Shown: positions 38,691 through 52,013, numbered from the stretch's first letter. The stretch is 64,000 bases of DNA from Sindora glabra (GCA_020226215.1 CM035232.1:58971220-59035219), one strand, 5' to 3'. Numbers and translations: made by a program. The notes: generated by a model not told the origin, from the sequence alone.

Positions 38691-39088
38691 TATGTACGAA
38701 TGTAGTATTACATGTTAATAAAAATAGTGATATATATGAATATATTATTTATAAATCAATCACATACATACATAATATTTTATATTAGTAAAAATAGTAA
38801 TATACATGTTTATTGAAAACAATAAACTTAATCTCATATGTAAATAGTATTTTGTTTTAATATTGATAGTAATATGCATGTATACTATTTTAATAAAATT
38901 AATCACATACCTATAAAATAAATTATATTAAAAAAATAGTAATGTACATACTTTTACTTTATTATTTATTTTCTTTAAAATAACTCTATATGTATGTACA
39001 CTCTTCCTACACTTCTTTTTCATTTTTTTCTATTTATTTGCCTTTTCCATATCTCTATGACCATTATAAATTCCCATTCCATAATACT

Positions 39089-39284
39089 TGAGATTATTGG
39101 TTATGCCTTGTGAAAATCATCTTAGCCTTAGTCTTTTATGTAATGAAAATACAATGAATACCTTTTAATGCTAACAAATATAATCTTAATAGTTTTGTCT
39201 AAACCTTTGCTAATTATTCCAATCACTAGCTAATTACAACATATATAACTAATACTATTCAATTACATTTAATACTATTTAACA
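39089..39284 (-). mobile_element. 3' LTR of F (196 bp)
   Basis: On the minus strand starts TGTTAAATAGTATTAAATG and ends CCAATAATCTCA. It pairs with 47309-47501. Confidence 0.85.
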
Positions 39285-42000
39285 TCCCCTTTTAAGTTGG
39301 AATATATATTATATGTACCAAGCTTGTCATATATAGTTTATTCTTGGACTCGTAGGGACTTTATGAGCATATCAGCTAGTTGACTATTGGAATTCACAAA
39401 AATAGTAATAATTTCCTTTGTAACAATTTTCTCTTCCATAAAATGGCAATCATTTCAATATGGTTGGTTCTTTTATAAAAGATAAGATTAGATGCAATAT
39501 GCAAGGCCACTTAATTATCACACACAAGCTCCAAAAAATCAAACATATAAAGTTTTAACTACTATAATAATTGTTTCAACCATACAAGTTCACAAGTAGC
39601 CAATACCATAACTTGATACTCTATTTCTACACTTGATCTTGCCACTACATTTTACTACTTACTTTTCTAAGAAATAAGATTTCCTTTAAAAAGAACACAA
39701 TAACCTAAAGTAATTCAATGATCATTTAAAGGACCTATTTAATTAGCATCTGAGTAATTAACAATCTGAGCATGCTCTTTATTCTCATATAGCAAACCTT
39801 GGCTTGGATTTCCTTTTATATAGCAAAGAATTTGAACCACTGCATCCTAATGAATATCACATAGTAAGTTAAGAAATTGACTCATCACAGTCACTACAAA
39901 TGAAATGTTTGATCGAATGGTTGTGAGATAATTTAGTTTTCCAACAAACCTATGATATCTCCCTAGATCTGAGAGTAATTTACCTTAATCAAGTAATAGT
40001 TTAATATTTGAATCCATAAGATTAGCTATAGGTTTAAAATTTATCAGGCCTATCTTATCTAAAATGTCAAAAGTATATTTGCATTGAAAGACAGAAATGC
40101 CAAAATAGAATCAAGCTAGTTCAATACTAGGAAAGTACCAAAGTTTTCCTAAGCCTTTTGTTTGAAAATGGTAAAAAATATATTGCTTGAGTCAATCAAT
40201 ACCAACTTAGTCCCTCCCTATAATAACTATATCATCAACATAAATAATGAGATATATAGATTGAGAAGTAGATGAATGATGATTAAAAAATGATTTACTT
40301 CACTTTGGCACATGCCAAAATCTTAAATAAATTCATTAAATTTCCTAAACCAAGCTCAAAGGGACTGCTTAAGACCATATAAAGGTTTTTTTAATCAATA
40401 AATAAGATTAGTCTCCCATTGAGCAACAAACTATAAAGGTTACTCTATATAGATTTCTTCTTCAAGATCCCCATGCAAAAGGATAATTTTGATATTCAAT
40501 TGATGTAAAGACCAATGATTAATGGCTATAAGAGATAACAATAAATGAACTGATGCAATTTTTGCAAGAGGAGAGAAAATGTCACCATAATTTAGGTTAA
40601 AAATTTAAGTTAGCCTTTAGTATATAGTTTAGCTTTCAACTAATCTATTTTTCAATCAAGGCTAACTTTAACAATATATACCCAACAACATTTAACAATA
40701 GATTTATTAGAAAGTAAAGGAATCAGATCCCATGTGCCATTAGTTTCTAATACTACAATCTCAACAAGCATTGCTTCATACTATCATGGGTAAGAAAGCA
40801 CTTCCTATATGGTTTTAGGAATAGAAATTAAGGATAAGGAAGAAACAAAGGCAAAATAAGGTGCAAATAAATGACGATAACACAAAAAATTATAAATAGG
40901 ATAAGTGTTATGAGTGGAGAAAATACTTTTATGGAAGGTGATAGAAAAATTGTCAATTAGATTTGAAATTGGACATGTTGTAAAACTAGATAATGAGCTA
41001 ATAGGTGGATCATCATCATTAGTTATTTGAGGCTTATTTGGGCAAAGACATCATTGATAAGTGATAAAAAATTGACCTTATAGTGGATTTAAAGGCACTG
41101 AATCAAGGACTGATAATGGTAAAACCTCAGATATAGAAATAAATTCTCTAGAAGAAGAAAATGGATAAGAAGTTTTAAAAAAGGTAATAGTAGTAAATAT
41201 GAAATACTTCTTTAAACTTGGAGATAACACCTATACCCTTTTTATACCTTCAAATAGCCCACAAAAACACATTTTATGAAATGATTTGATAATTTATCTT
41301 TCTATGAAGTGAGATCATAAATAAAACAAATGGACCAAAAAATACAAGGAAAAAGCTTATACAGAAATTTAGTTAGGTGCATTAAAGAATAAGGAATTAT
41401 ATTTTCCAAAATAGATGAAGGCATGCTACTAATTAAATAACAAGTTACTAAGATAGCATCATCCTAAAAATGAAAAGAAACATTAGCATATAATAACAAA
41501 GTTTATGCAATTTCAACCAAATGACAATTTTTTCTTTCAACATCCAATTTTTTATGGAGTATGAGGACTTGTTGATTGATGAATAATGCCTTGTGATGAC
41601 ATTAAAGAAATAAAAGATGCCAAAAAAATACTCATAAGCATTATCATTACAAAATCCTTATATAATTATTCCAAATTGGGTAGAATATAAAAAATAAGGG
41701 ATTTAAAAATTGAAAATAATTCAAAACAATCCTTCATTAGATATAATCAAGTACATCAAGAATAGTTACTAATGGAGGTTACAAAATACTAAAAACCTAA
41801 AATGGCACTGACATGATTAAGACCCCATATATTAGAATGAATCAAAAAAAATAAAGACTTAACTTATTTAATAGCTTTATTAGAGAAAGAACTATAAACA
41901 TGCTTATCAAGTTAGTATGACTCACAATTTAAGGACTTCAATCTTGAAAGACTTGGAACTATTTTTTTTAGTTTTGAAAGACTTAGGTGATCCAAATTAT
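39285..42000 (-). pseudogene. F pol relic: integrase, RT, RNase H
   Basis: Minus-strand fragments. Integrase: GIIHQSTSPHTP (about 41570), then MPSSILENIIPYSL (about 41405) and KLSNHFIKCVFVGYLKV (about 41275). RT: NGTWDLIPLLSNKSIV (about 40720), HGDLEEEIYIE and KKPLYGLKQSL (about 40470-40360), and an intact-looking LIIYVDDIVIIG (about 40245-40210). RNase H/3' end: LHIASNLIFYKRTNHIE (about 39490) and NSNSQLADMLIKSL (about 39390). Text is broken by stops and frameshifts, so inactive. Without stops it would encode the copia polyprotein used in reverse transcription and integration. Confidence 0.85.
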
Positions 42001-43400
42001 AATGGACTAATTTTAGAAGCTTTATAGCAACATAAGTAATTAATAATGTTAGTTAAATATAGTAAAATCCTTTTACCTCATGTCTAGTACCAATCCTCTT
42101 CCCTTACCCCAATAATATTAGAAAAGAATGTTACAAATAGTTGAGGATTTAGGTAAGTTGACTAATAAAAATTTAGTTGCAAGAAGAATTTGGCATGTAA
42201 GAACACATTGTAAATTTAGTAAAGAGAAAGGTTTAGCTTAACTAATATCATAAGCACGTATTTTATAACTATTAACCAATGTAATTGAAAGAAGGGATTT
42301 AGTAGTGTAATTAAAATGAATAAAAAGAAATTGATTACTATATGTGATCAAAAGCTCCTAAGTCAAGAATCTAGCAATCAAAAGATGTAGAATAAGATAA
42401 TATAATAGATGTAGAATGTTTTTATTCCTATTTAGATGCCTTATAATGAAGAAATTATTCTTTTAAGAATTCTTGATATTTTTGCTCAGATAAGAGAAAG
42501 GACTAATTAGTCAATAAGGATAAAGACCATAAGAAACTTATCTTATTGTTTCTCTTGCTCTTTAATGTCAGCAGAGATAGGTAAAAGCTTCTTGTATTAA
42601 GTTATTGTTGTCTTAATAATGCTAACATAAGAAAATAGATCTATTCTTGTTTCAAATCCTTCAACCTAGCCATAACCTTATACAATTGTTGAATATCATT
42701 GGAGTATAAATTCTTAGCTTCCTCCTAGGATATGTAGTAAGTGTCATAAAGTTGAAAAATAATTAGCAAACTAAGACAAATGGATTGCCACAATATTGCA
42801 TATAATTGTGCATCAATTTTGTTCCACTCATTTTGTTTATTACCTATAACACCTTTAACCTTTGTAATTAAGTATTTAGAATAACCTTGACCCTTAAACC
42901 ATAATAAAATAAAAGCACTCCATAATTATTCCATTCAATTTTATAGAAGTGATTATGAAAATACCAAAAATTACAAAAGAAAAAAAATACTACTAGAATT
43001 GTCAGGCTTAAAAGTAAACATGATGGAAGGTGAATGAAAAAGAAGCCATTAGTTAAGAAATGTAAACAGGAAAGTTATTATGAGAGAGGCTATTACCTAT
43101 TCTTAATTTGAAAAAGGTAGAGAAATGCTTCTATTTTTTTTTTTTTTTAAGTTATGGATTGAGGAAAAAAAAGGAAATATGGTACTTAGATTAATAAACT
43201 AAGGTTATAGATGGAGTCAACAAGAAGTTATGGTCAACTTATGGTGGTGCATGTAGCACACTCGATCCTGGGAAAATGGCATGTGGATGCTATGCACTTC
43301 TAGGAAGTGGCATATTAGTTACACATATTGGTAGGGGTGGCTGAAAATTCACAAGAAACACTGATCCAGTGGTGGTTTTTGAAAAATCACAATGCTGCTC
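42001..43400 (-). pseudogene. F gag / protease-side relic
   Basis: Minus-strand text at about 42780-42560 reads like copia gag (EEAKNLYSNDIQQLYKVMAR, then SADIKEQEKQ), and about 42940 gives LNGINYGVLLF-like text. The A-rich stretch 43130-43150 breaks the frame. A convincing protease active site was not found. Continues at 46976 beyond solo LTR D. Confidence 0.5.
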
Positions 43401-44429
43401 TATTATGACCTAATCCCGATCATGATTAGTGTAAATCCTAATACTCAATTTTGAAAAGTCTTAATAATAATCATCTTTATCTAACTAATGGAAGTCTTCC
43501 TTTTTTCATGGAGACTCAAATTATACTTTAAATTTTATGGAAAAATAAATAGAATCTCCTTTATTTTTACATAGTTCTTTAGGGCTACATGCCTTAAAAT
43601 AAAAAATCTATATATTTTTCTCAAATATGATAGCATTATCAACATAAACAGTCTCAAAATATATATATATACATATAGAAACAATTCAATATGTCACATG
43701 AATTAGCAAATCTCTATCTTTAATATTGATTCTAATCCCACTATCAAATCCCTTAATAAAGCGGTCTTAATTCTCCATAGATGTAACTAGGTTCAAAGGC
43801 ACTTATCTTAACCTGGAAACATTGAAATAAAATGGAGTGAGTTACAAGAATTCAATGGGCATATATCTACCGCTAATCTTATAGGAGGTTAGCTTTAAAT
43901 GTATATACATAATAGCCATAGACTAATAATAATAACCCATTTTGTTGGATTTCTAAAATACGCAACTTAGATTCCATATCTCACATCATAATTCATAGTA
44001 AACTTAATTATATCATTGTCTAATCACCTATTTCAGGTAATTATTATATTTAAAAATAATCACTATGGCTCAAGCACAAACAAAGCATCATAATCACATT
44101 CAATTCTTGTAATCACGTCAAATTGTAATATTTAATCACAAATAAAATTATAATATCATATCATATTACATAACTATTTATAATAAATATACATGCATCC
44201 ACCCTTGACTCCCGGGTCAAGCTTACAATCTTCACAAATTATTTGTTAGGAATTTTCCATCTACCTTTCACATTATCGTTATTATCACATTTCTCATTTT
44301 AAATGCCATTGATGGCATAATTCACTATGTAATAAATTCCTTAGAGCTCAGCTCTATATATTGCAAGATTCAATGCAATTTCAACACAAACAATTATTTC
44401 ATCATCATAAGACAATATTAAAGTGCATA

Positions 44430-44432
<3 letters not shown>

Positions 44433-44482
<50 letters not shown>
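44433..44482. repeat. (AT)n microsatellite
   Basis: About 50 bp of AT dinucleotides inside solo LTR D. Confidence 0.95.
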
Positions 44483-44485
<3 letters not shown>

Positions 44486-45574
44486 TAATAACACTATCAT
44501 GCCCTCTGCCATGGTTATAACATTCATTCACATCACAATACCTATCAAGCTACATTTTTTTTCACATGCACGTGCCATTGTAACTCGAGTACAAAACAAG
44601 CTACACCATTTACCACTGTGATCACATCACAATCAATCAATAATTGATAATGGTACTACCCTTGCATCTAAAAATTGTAAATCAACATCCAATCAATAGA
44701 AAACCACTATTTTATTATAGATATCATTTCTACATTATTAATGCATAGTTACATAGTTAAGTCAAGAATAACCCATAATACACAATTATACCATTGAGGA
44801 CTTCATAGATAGATGTATATACATAATCTATAACATTATAAGAGATTATAAACATATCATATGAATCAGATAATATTAGAATACTTAATTAGGGAAGATA
44901 TATACTCACTTAGGAATACCTTTCCACCTTGAGGATCCGTAAGTATTTTACTTTGGTATTCCTTTTCTTTCTACTTCATAATCTATAATGATAAATTATG
45001 AATGTATAAGTATTCTTTAATTCCTTCCCAACCTTGTCAATTCCAATGTTATATTATGATATACTAATAATCTAAATCATTAAGTTCTTACATTTTGTAA
45101 TGTGGACTTCTAAGGAATTATCATATTTCAAGAATTTACTTCAACTATAAATACTAAAAATATTATATTTTTATGGCATAGATGTACTCTAAGTATACCA
45201 ATATATCGTTCTAGAGCTTTAGATTATTATTTTATCAATGTTATGTCAACTATCCAAGTAAGATGATAAAATAAGATTTATTAGATCATGTATGAATTCT
45301 TCAAAATAGTAACATGTAATGCTTCCTATATATTCTGATCATCATATTTTTAACATTTTACGACATAAGAATTATATTTTTCACATATATTTCCATATAT
45401 GTTAGAAATACACAAATGGGTTTCCTAAAGTATACAACTACCATTAAATATATTATTATATCATACTCTAAAATAATTTTGCTCATGTTATTTAAACATT
45501 TTATGGTATAAAAATCATGTTTTACTAAGTTATTATCACTTATCTCAAATATTCACAAAATAGGTTTCTTTAGA

Positions 45575-45575
<1 letters not shown>

Positions 45576-45617
<42 letters not shown>
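45576..45617. repeat. (AC)n microsatellite
   Basis: About 42 bp of AC dinucleotides inside solo LTR D. Confidence 0.95.
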
Positions 45618-45620
<3 letters not shown>

Positions 45621-46975
45621 CCAGTGCTAATATATTATAGTATAATACTTTAGAATAATTCTATCCTTGTCATCTAATCACTTTATGGCATAAAAATCCT
45701 ATTTTTCAAAGAAATCATCATTTTTTCTAAAACACACAGAAATGGGTTTTCTTGAGTTAAGCATTGAATTATTAAAAATATTAAAATTTTATGATATAGA
45801 TAAGCTTACCCACACTTAAAGTACTTGGTTGGAGCTCGCCAGCGGCAAGGACTTACTAAATCACTAACAAATAGAAAAGGTCGAACAACCCTGCTTCTTT
45901 CCTTTGGTTGTGCCTTAAATGGCCTTATTTAACATCTACCAATTGCCACAAGCTAAGAGGAATGCTTGCTAAGCAACAATAGCTAGAGATAAAGGAGATC
46001 GCGTCAAAGGAATGCAAAAAACCTAAACTCTGAGGTGCTGCTATCTTGCTCCTATTAGATTCCTTCCATCATATTTAAAAGTTATAGCACAATGAGAAAA
46101 CACATGCACCATTGGAGTAGCTCATGATGGCAATGGCGAGCAACTATTATGGGAAATGAAGTCACTGATGAAGGAGAGGGAAGAGGAAAAAAAGAGAGAA
46201 AGAGAGAGAAGAGAAAAAGAAGCTGGTGGTGAGTAAGGAGATAGAAAGAGCCAGCTAAAAAATGGAAAAAGGGAGAAAATGTTAAAAAATGAGCTATGGG
46301 TTTTGTTATAGCATTTCTCACTCGTATCATAAGATCTTAGCCCATGCTTTTATCTAGAATTAATCCTAGTCATTGTTGTATTTGAAAACTTAATTTCATT
46401 TTATTTAAAATTCCATCTAATATATTTTCAATCCTCCCCTAATGCATACATATAGATTTACATATTTATAATAGCCTAATAAATTTAAAAGTCCTAAAAT
46501 AATTATTTCAAACTTCCATAATTCCTAAAATTAATCAACTAAATACAAGCAAATTATTTCATAAATCCTTGCACCCATGATCATATAAAAATAAATATAT
46601 TTCAACTATTACCATTGATATCATTTTAATATTCTAGAATTTTTAATAAGAAAAAGAAATTTAAAGTTAAATATTAATTAAAAAATAAAATAAACATTTT
46701 GATCTTCCTAAGAATAAATTATCAAATATAAACAATTAATTTTATAAATCTTTATACCAATATCTACTAAAATTATTCCTAACTTATAAGAAAATCCTTA
46801 TAGAAAATATTCGAGCAAACCTTGAACCAACACTAGCCAATTAAATAAAATTTGAATATTAAATAATAAAAATAAAAATTAATTATTAATTGAATAGATA
46901 TATAAATAAAAATAAATATTCACAAGTATTAAAATTTATAGAACTTTAAATATTAACCTGGGGTATTACATGCTC

Positions 46976-47308
46976 CATGAATGAAGGCAACCAAATTAGG
47001 CACAATAGTTCTATGGTTGAATATTCTAATCAAAAAATGGTTTCTATAAAAAAAATGCATAATTTAAAAGCCAAGAGGATGGATTTGTATTTAAACTAAA
47101 AAAAATGGTTCTAAATTTTAGAAGATAGGAATTTGTTTGTGTTTAGGTTTGTTCATACAAAGGATGGGAAATTAGAATTCTAGGCAAAAAAGGGTTCTTA
47201 AGCATGAGATAATTCTTGGTAGAGAAAGAGAATGGCTTGAAGCTCAGTATAAAAGAATTAAAGCAAAAGCAAAGTCAATCCCTTAATGTGAGGGTTTGAA
47301 TACCAACT
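46976..47308 (-). other. F 5' internal region and PBS
   Basis: Internal DNA between solo LTR D and the 5' LTR of F. The PBS-like minus-strand text TTGGTATTCAAACCC is adjacent to the LTR end (TCTCA) at about 47293-47307, related to the tRNA-Met type TTGGTATCAGAGC. The rest is A-rich with no clear protein text. Confidence 0.6.
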
Positions 47309-47501
47309 TGAGATTGTTAGTAATGGCTTAGGAAAGTCATCTTAGCCTTAGTTATTTATATAATAAAAACACAATTAATACATTTTAATACTAATAAATA
47401 TAATCCCAATAGTTATGCCTAAATTTTTAATTATTCTAATCATTAACTAATTATAGCATATGCAATCAACTTTATTCAATTACATTTAATACTATTTAAT
47501 A
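47309..47501 (-). mobile_element. 5' LTR of F (193 bp)
   Basis: Minus strand starts TATTAAATAGTATTAAATG (TG became TA) and ends AACAATCTCA. About 80-85% like the 3' LTR by eye, with many transitions, so the insertion is old. Confidence 0.82.
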
Positions 47502-49581
47502 ATGATCATTATTAACTGTATATATAAATTAAATTCTTTTGATTCTTCATAAACTAATTGCTTATTTATTAACTACCTTTAGGTCGAATCATTTTAAACT
47601 AATTAGTACAAATTTAAAATACAATTGAAGGAAAATAGGGGTTATCGAACTGCCCTTCCAAAATTTTCAAATTTACTCCCTCCTTAATATATTCATCTTT
47701 TCTTATTTTAAATTAATATATCAAGAATTATCTTATAAATGCTTTTATTCACTACTAGTTTAAAATCATCATTTCTCATAATTTTTTTTCCAAATATTCT
47801 ATTAAGGCTTCAAATCATGGAATAGTCAAAGGAATATCCTAAGCCAATTCTATAATTTTATCAAATTCCCTTAACATTTCAACTATGATTAAAAAATTGC
47901 ATATTCCTTAATTCTTCTCTTTTACCCATAATCATGCACGATAAGATACTTTAAGGGTTTTCCATGTTTTCATGATAAATCCATTATTCTATTCTCATAT
48001 TAGGTTTTTATTTATATTACCATGCATATAAACCTCCATTTAATCACATCTCTACCAATCCAAAAATGTGCAAGCATTCATGTTTGTTTCCTTAAATCAT
48101 TGAACATCATAATTTGTGTAAATCAAAAGGAAAACCAAAAGAAGTAGGATGCTTCAAGGGGATAACCACTCACCTTTGGGATTTTAGCTTGAAGGTAGAA
48201 AAATATAAACCCCAAAAGAACATCTATAATTACTAGTCATCTTATTTAAAGACTTAAAGAAATTACCAAGTGATACAGGTAACCTTACCTTAAAAAAATT
48301 GTCTAGAATCTATTCTCCTATGTTATTATAATGGTTTGGTTCCCAGGATGTTAAGAGGAAAGAAATCATGTTGTAACTATGTGTAAGTGACTAATGCATA
48401 TGATAGAGATTTAGGTAAGGTTTTTCCTTTTAGTTCCTTTAAAATTCAAATGAAAGGTAATAATTCCTCACCTTCCTTCCTGTTGGCCATTCTTTAAATT
48501 CTCTTCTATCTTGTTGGTTATTATCCATAAACCATCATATCTCTATTTACCCTTTCCTATCACTTTATCATTATCTTTAATATGGGAGATTATGACTCTA
48601 TATGACTTCTTTTTCAAGCTTAATTCATTTAACCCTATTTAATTGAAGTTTTATGGTCACAAAAAGGGTCCTATTCGACTCCTTCACTTTAAGCGCCAAG
48701 TGGGCCCCCTTTTAAGCTAAAAAATTTTCTTCAAATCTTCTATATAGATATTATATACCTCTTATTAAGTTATCCTCAAATGAACCTAGCTCAAATTTAT
48801 TAAAATTTCCAAAATTATAGCCAATCTCACTAGTTTCATGGCTAGTTATTTTGGACTTCATTGAAAAATTCACAACTAATTATCCACTAGGGCTTATTTG
48901 ATGAAATTTTGATTGGAAGTCACCTTATTTGTCCTCTTTCCATATCAATAAACCATTCATCAATTGGATCCTTTGATAAAGAGTTATACTTAAATTACCA
49001 TGGCTAGGTCAATATAAATTTGTAGGGATTTTTCAAAATCTAAAAAAATGACAAGAATTAGCTAAGAGATAAATTATGAAAATTTTATGGTTGGTAAACT
49101 TAGACATATTATTTTCATACATTTCTATTGTTCATCAATTAGACAATTCTTCCTTAAGTTATAGCCAAAATACTACTGGGTGTATAGAAATTCTACTAAC
49201 GTGTAAATCACCTTCAAAATCTCCTAATATACTATTTAATTTTTGTTGACTAACTTAACATTTCTAATTTCCTTTCTTACTTTTATTCCTATGCTTCATC
49301 TTCTAACACATGGTTCTTATATTTTTAAACTTCACCTCCTATGATTTTCATAGAATATTTTATGGTAGTCCCTATTTTCAAACTTTTTTTATTCTCTTTA
49401 ATCTAATATTTTATAAAAAAATTTCCAACCAAAATTTATCAAATTATTTTATTTGAATCCAATTCATAATTTTTGTATTATTCCCTCACTTATCCTCATA
49501 TACTTTATCATTTATAAAGTTATAAATTCTATTATATCATAATTAATGCTTAATCTCCATAAATAAATTTTGGGTGTTACA
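47502..49581 (-). mobile_element. E 3' LTR, U3-side part
   Basis: Continues E after F. The first roughly 570 bp align with 54810-55513. On the minus strand the LTR starts TGTAACACCCAAAATTTATT at 49581, directly after the purine-rich AAAGAGGAAGGATT. The remaining U3 has no counterpart in the window, because the other LTR is cut at 55520. No ORF. Confidence 0.72.
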
Positions 49582-50485
49582 AATCCTTCCTCTTTAATAG
49601 ATTTTATCCTTAAGTTCTTTTAGTATAGTAGTAATAAGGCTAAAGATGATTACCAATTATGCCATATCAATTGTTAATTACACTATTCAAGTTTAAGTAT
49701 TCAAACCTTTGACATACTCATATGCCATTTTTTTTATGGCTTTCAAGTACTTAAGCTAGACTATAGATTCTTTTATTTTAGTTAATGTTTCACTTTTATC
49801 ACTTCCTTTCTTTCTTGTAGGATATATCCTTAGCATTAGGCCTAAGTAGGTTTACTTACAATGATTTAAGCTTTGATCCTAATCATTAGTGCTTGCATAA
49901 TCCTAGGGCATTTTTCATGTCATTAGGGTAAACACTCTTTTGTTATGCACTAGAATCTTTAAGCTAACATGTGCTTATTTACTTATTACATACAATATTG
50001 ATGCTCAAGATGTTATTCAAACATTACTAGCTACCTAATATCTATTATGTGTCCTCTTTCATTTCTAACTGGCATTTTGATCTACGAAGTGCATCATACC
50101 ATTTTAGACTTTCTTGCTTTCATAATTTCTTTTTAAAGTAACTTCTCTTTCAACTTATGGTGTCAGATTTCAAAATAGGATTTATTTATAATCAAGTTCA
50201 TTTCAACTAATGCATTTTTAAGAATAAACTAGAATTCCTTTAAAGGATAATGCTTAGTTCAACATATAGTATCCAAATACTTCAATCATAATTAGCTAGA
50301 ATCCTCACACTAGCTTGTTGTTTTTTATTAACTCTTATTACTAAATATTATTGGAGGATTGACCATTGTTCCTTTTATTTAATGATGGGTTCTTCATAAT
50401 CGGTGGTTTAGTATATGGTATTTTCTTTCAAATGACAACATCAAAAAGGTTTCTTAGCTGCCCTAACTACAACATACACCTCAAG

Positions 50486-51860
50486 TGTTAGGATGGGGAG
50501 CCATATGAGTGCAGCAAAATAAACTGATTCCAGCCAACGGATCCATGCAAAACGTTAAATTAGAATGTAGGATTCATGTTATACCTTTATATGATTCCAG
50601 ATTTTATTCATTGATCACCTTTTCAACTTCCTTTCGGTCAAAGACTCTAAGGTATCCACACGAACCAGTAGATCACCAATGAACGTCCTCACGATCACTG
50701 GTCGGAATTTGTCTCCTTAGCCTCGTAGTGCTAGCTACATCTTTTCAAAGATTATGGTCAATGAGAGGTGCTAGGATTTTTCTATGTTGTATGGGATGCG
50801 TGAATAATGAATCAACCTTATTATTACCCAACAAGCCTATTTAAATAGGAGCATAGAAAATCCTAACTAATTTGAGCTTTAGTTTATGTATAATTATAGG
50901 CTTATTATTGGGCCTTATAATTATAACATAGAATTCCTAAGTATTAGGCCCAAATAATTTGGTCCATTAATTCCAAATTCACTAGGCTCTAAGTGTGTGA
51001 CCTTCCAGGCTCTCATTACATTGGCAATAATCATTAATCATATTAATGATCATGAACAATGAGCAGTGTCTAGCAACACATCATTGTTACCCAAGTGATG
51101 AGAAAGTCGGTGATTCGACTAAACCTTTATATGTGATCTTCATCTATATCCTTTTGTCCTAAACATCTAGATTGAGCACGAGACATGGACCATGTCATTC
51201 TCGTATAGTCCAATCTCGAGGTTTCTTAATCCCTAAGTAAGTTGACTGAAGCAAATGTAATTGACATCCCATGTCAATTTATTTAAGCATGGCCATACAT
51301 TTTCTTAACTTTACTTAATCAAGGGGCCCATAGATGTTACTCCTGTTATATAGGAGGGATAAATTCCATCTTGATCACACAAACCCCTCTGCATGATATG
51401 TGACATATCCAATAACTACCCTTATATTCACTCAAGCATGAGTGACAGAATAGTATCAAAATATGAAACTCACATGTAGGGGACCTTGGTGATCTCAGGT
51501 CAAAGGACCATAATAATAATGATCACTAAGAATCACTCATGACACTCATATAACAATCCATGTAGTGTTCTTAGGATAGGTCAGTCCAGTATATAAGTTC
51601 TCTAACTTGTACTCATGTGTAAGCTTAATATCTCATATAAGTCACTACATATGCTAGTCTTAACATATCAAAGCAACCTAATCTACAATGATATATGACT
51701 AGGGACATTTAAGAATATAATTATTCTAAGGTTATTATCATAATTAAATATATTACGCAAATAATATATATAAATATAATAATTGGAATTGCCATTAAAA
51801 ATAACATGATTCAAAATTACAATCATTAATATGATTGATTTTAGGGCATATACACTAACA
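50486..51860 (-). mobile_element. S4: copia-type solo LTR, TSD TCAAG
   Basis: Minus strand starts TGTTAGTGTATATGCCC and ends GGCTCCCCATCCTAACA. TCAAG flanks it at 50481-50485 and 51861-51865. Very similar to S2 and S3. Length 1,375 bp. No ORF or PBS. Confidence 0.93.
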
Positions 51861-52001
51861 TCAAGATGGCCTTACAATTGTATCTGGTGAGGGACCTTCC
51901 ATACATTTTCAACTTGTTTATACTTAGCATTCTTTTTCTTAATTATTTGGATGCCAGTGTAAGATACTTTACTTGTCAACTTCTCATATTGCTCGAACCA
52001 T

Positions 52002-52013
52002 GGTTTGATATCA
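52002..52013 (-). other. Primer binding site of E (decayed)
   Basis: Minus strand TGATATCAAACC, three bases from the LTR end TGTTACA. Nine of 12 bases match the tRNA-Met type TGGTATCAGAGC, and two of the changes are G to A. Confidence 0.55.

Larger units (their letters stand above)
35981..39088 (-). mobile_element. E 3' LTR, U5-side part
   Basis: Begins TGCAACACCCTAATCTAAG on the plus strand, matching 52017 on (TGTAACACCCTGATCTAAG), and stays alignable for about 3 kb. Interrupted by copia element F at 39089; the LTR resumes at 47502 with CTTTTGATTCTTCA, as in the other copy at about 54840. Confidence 0.78.
43401..46970 (-). mobile_element. D: solo LTR of the A/B/C/D family, TSD TGCTC
   Basis: Minus strand starts TGTAATACCCCAGG and ends GGTCATAATA. 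TGCTC flanks it at 43396-43400 and 46971-46975. Length 3,570 bp. The start resembles A1 (AGTTAGGAATAATTT) and the middle resembles A0 (GGCGAGCTCCA). The terminal CA has become TA. No PBS, PPT or ORF. It carries (AT)n at 44433-44482 and (AC)n at 45576-45617. Confidence 0.92.
39089..47501 (-). mobile_element. F: Ty1/copia element (Tork/RE1-like), minus strand
   Basis: Short LTRs of about 195 bp at both ends (39089-39284 and 47309-47501), with AAAAGGGGA just before the 3' LTR and a PBS-like site next to the 5' LTR. Pol relics on the minus strand run integrase, RT, RNase H, the Ty1/copia order. It is nested in the E 3' LTR and carries solo LTR D. Flanks ATACT and ATGAT agree at three of five bases: an old TSD. 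Its own length without D is about 4.8 kb, normal for copia. Confidence 0.85.
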
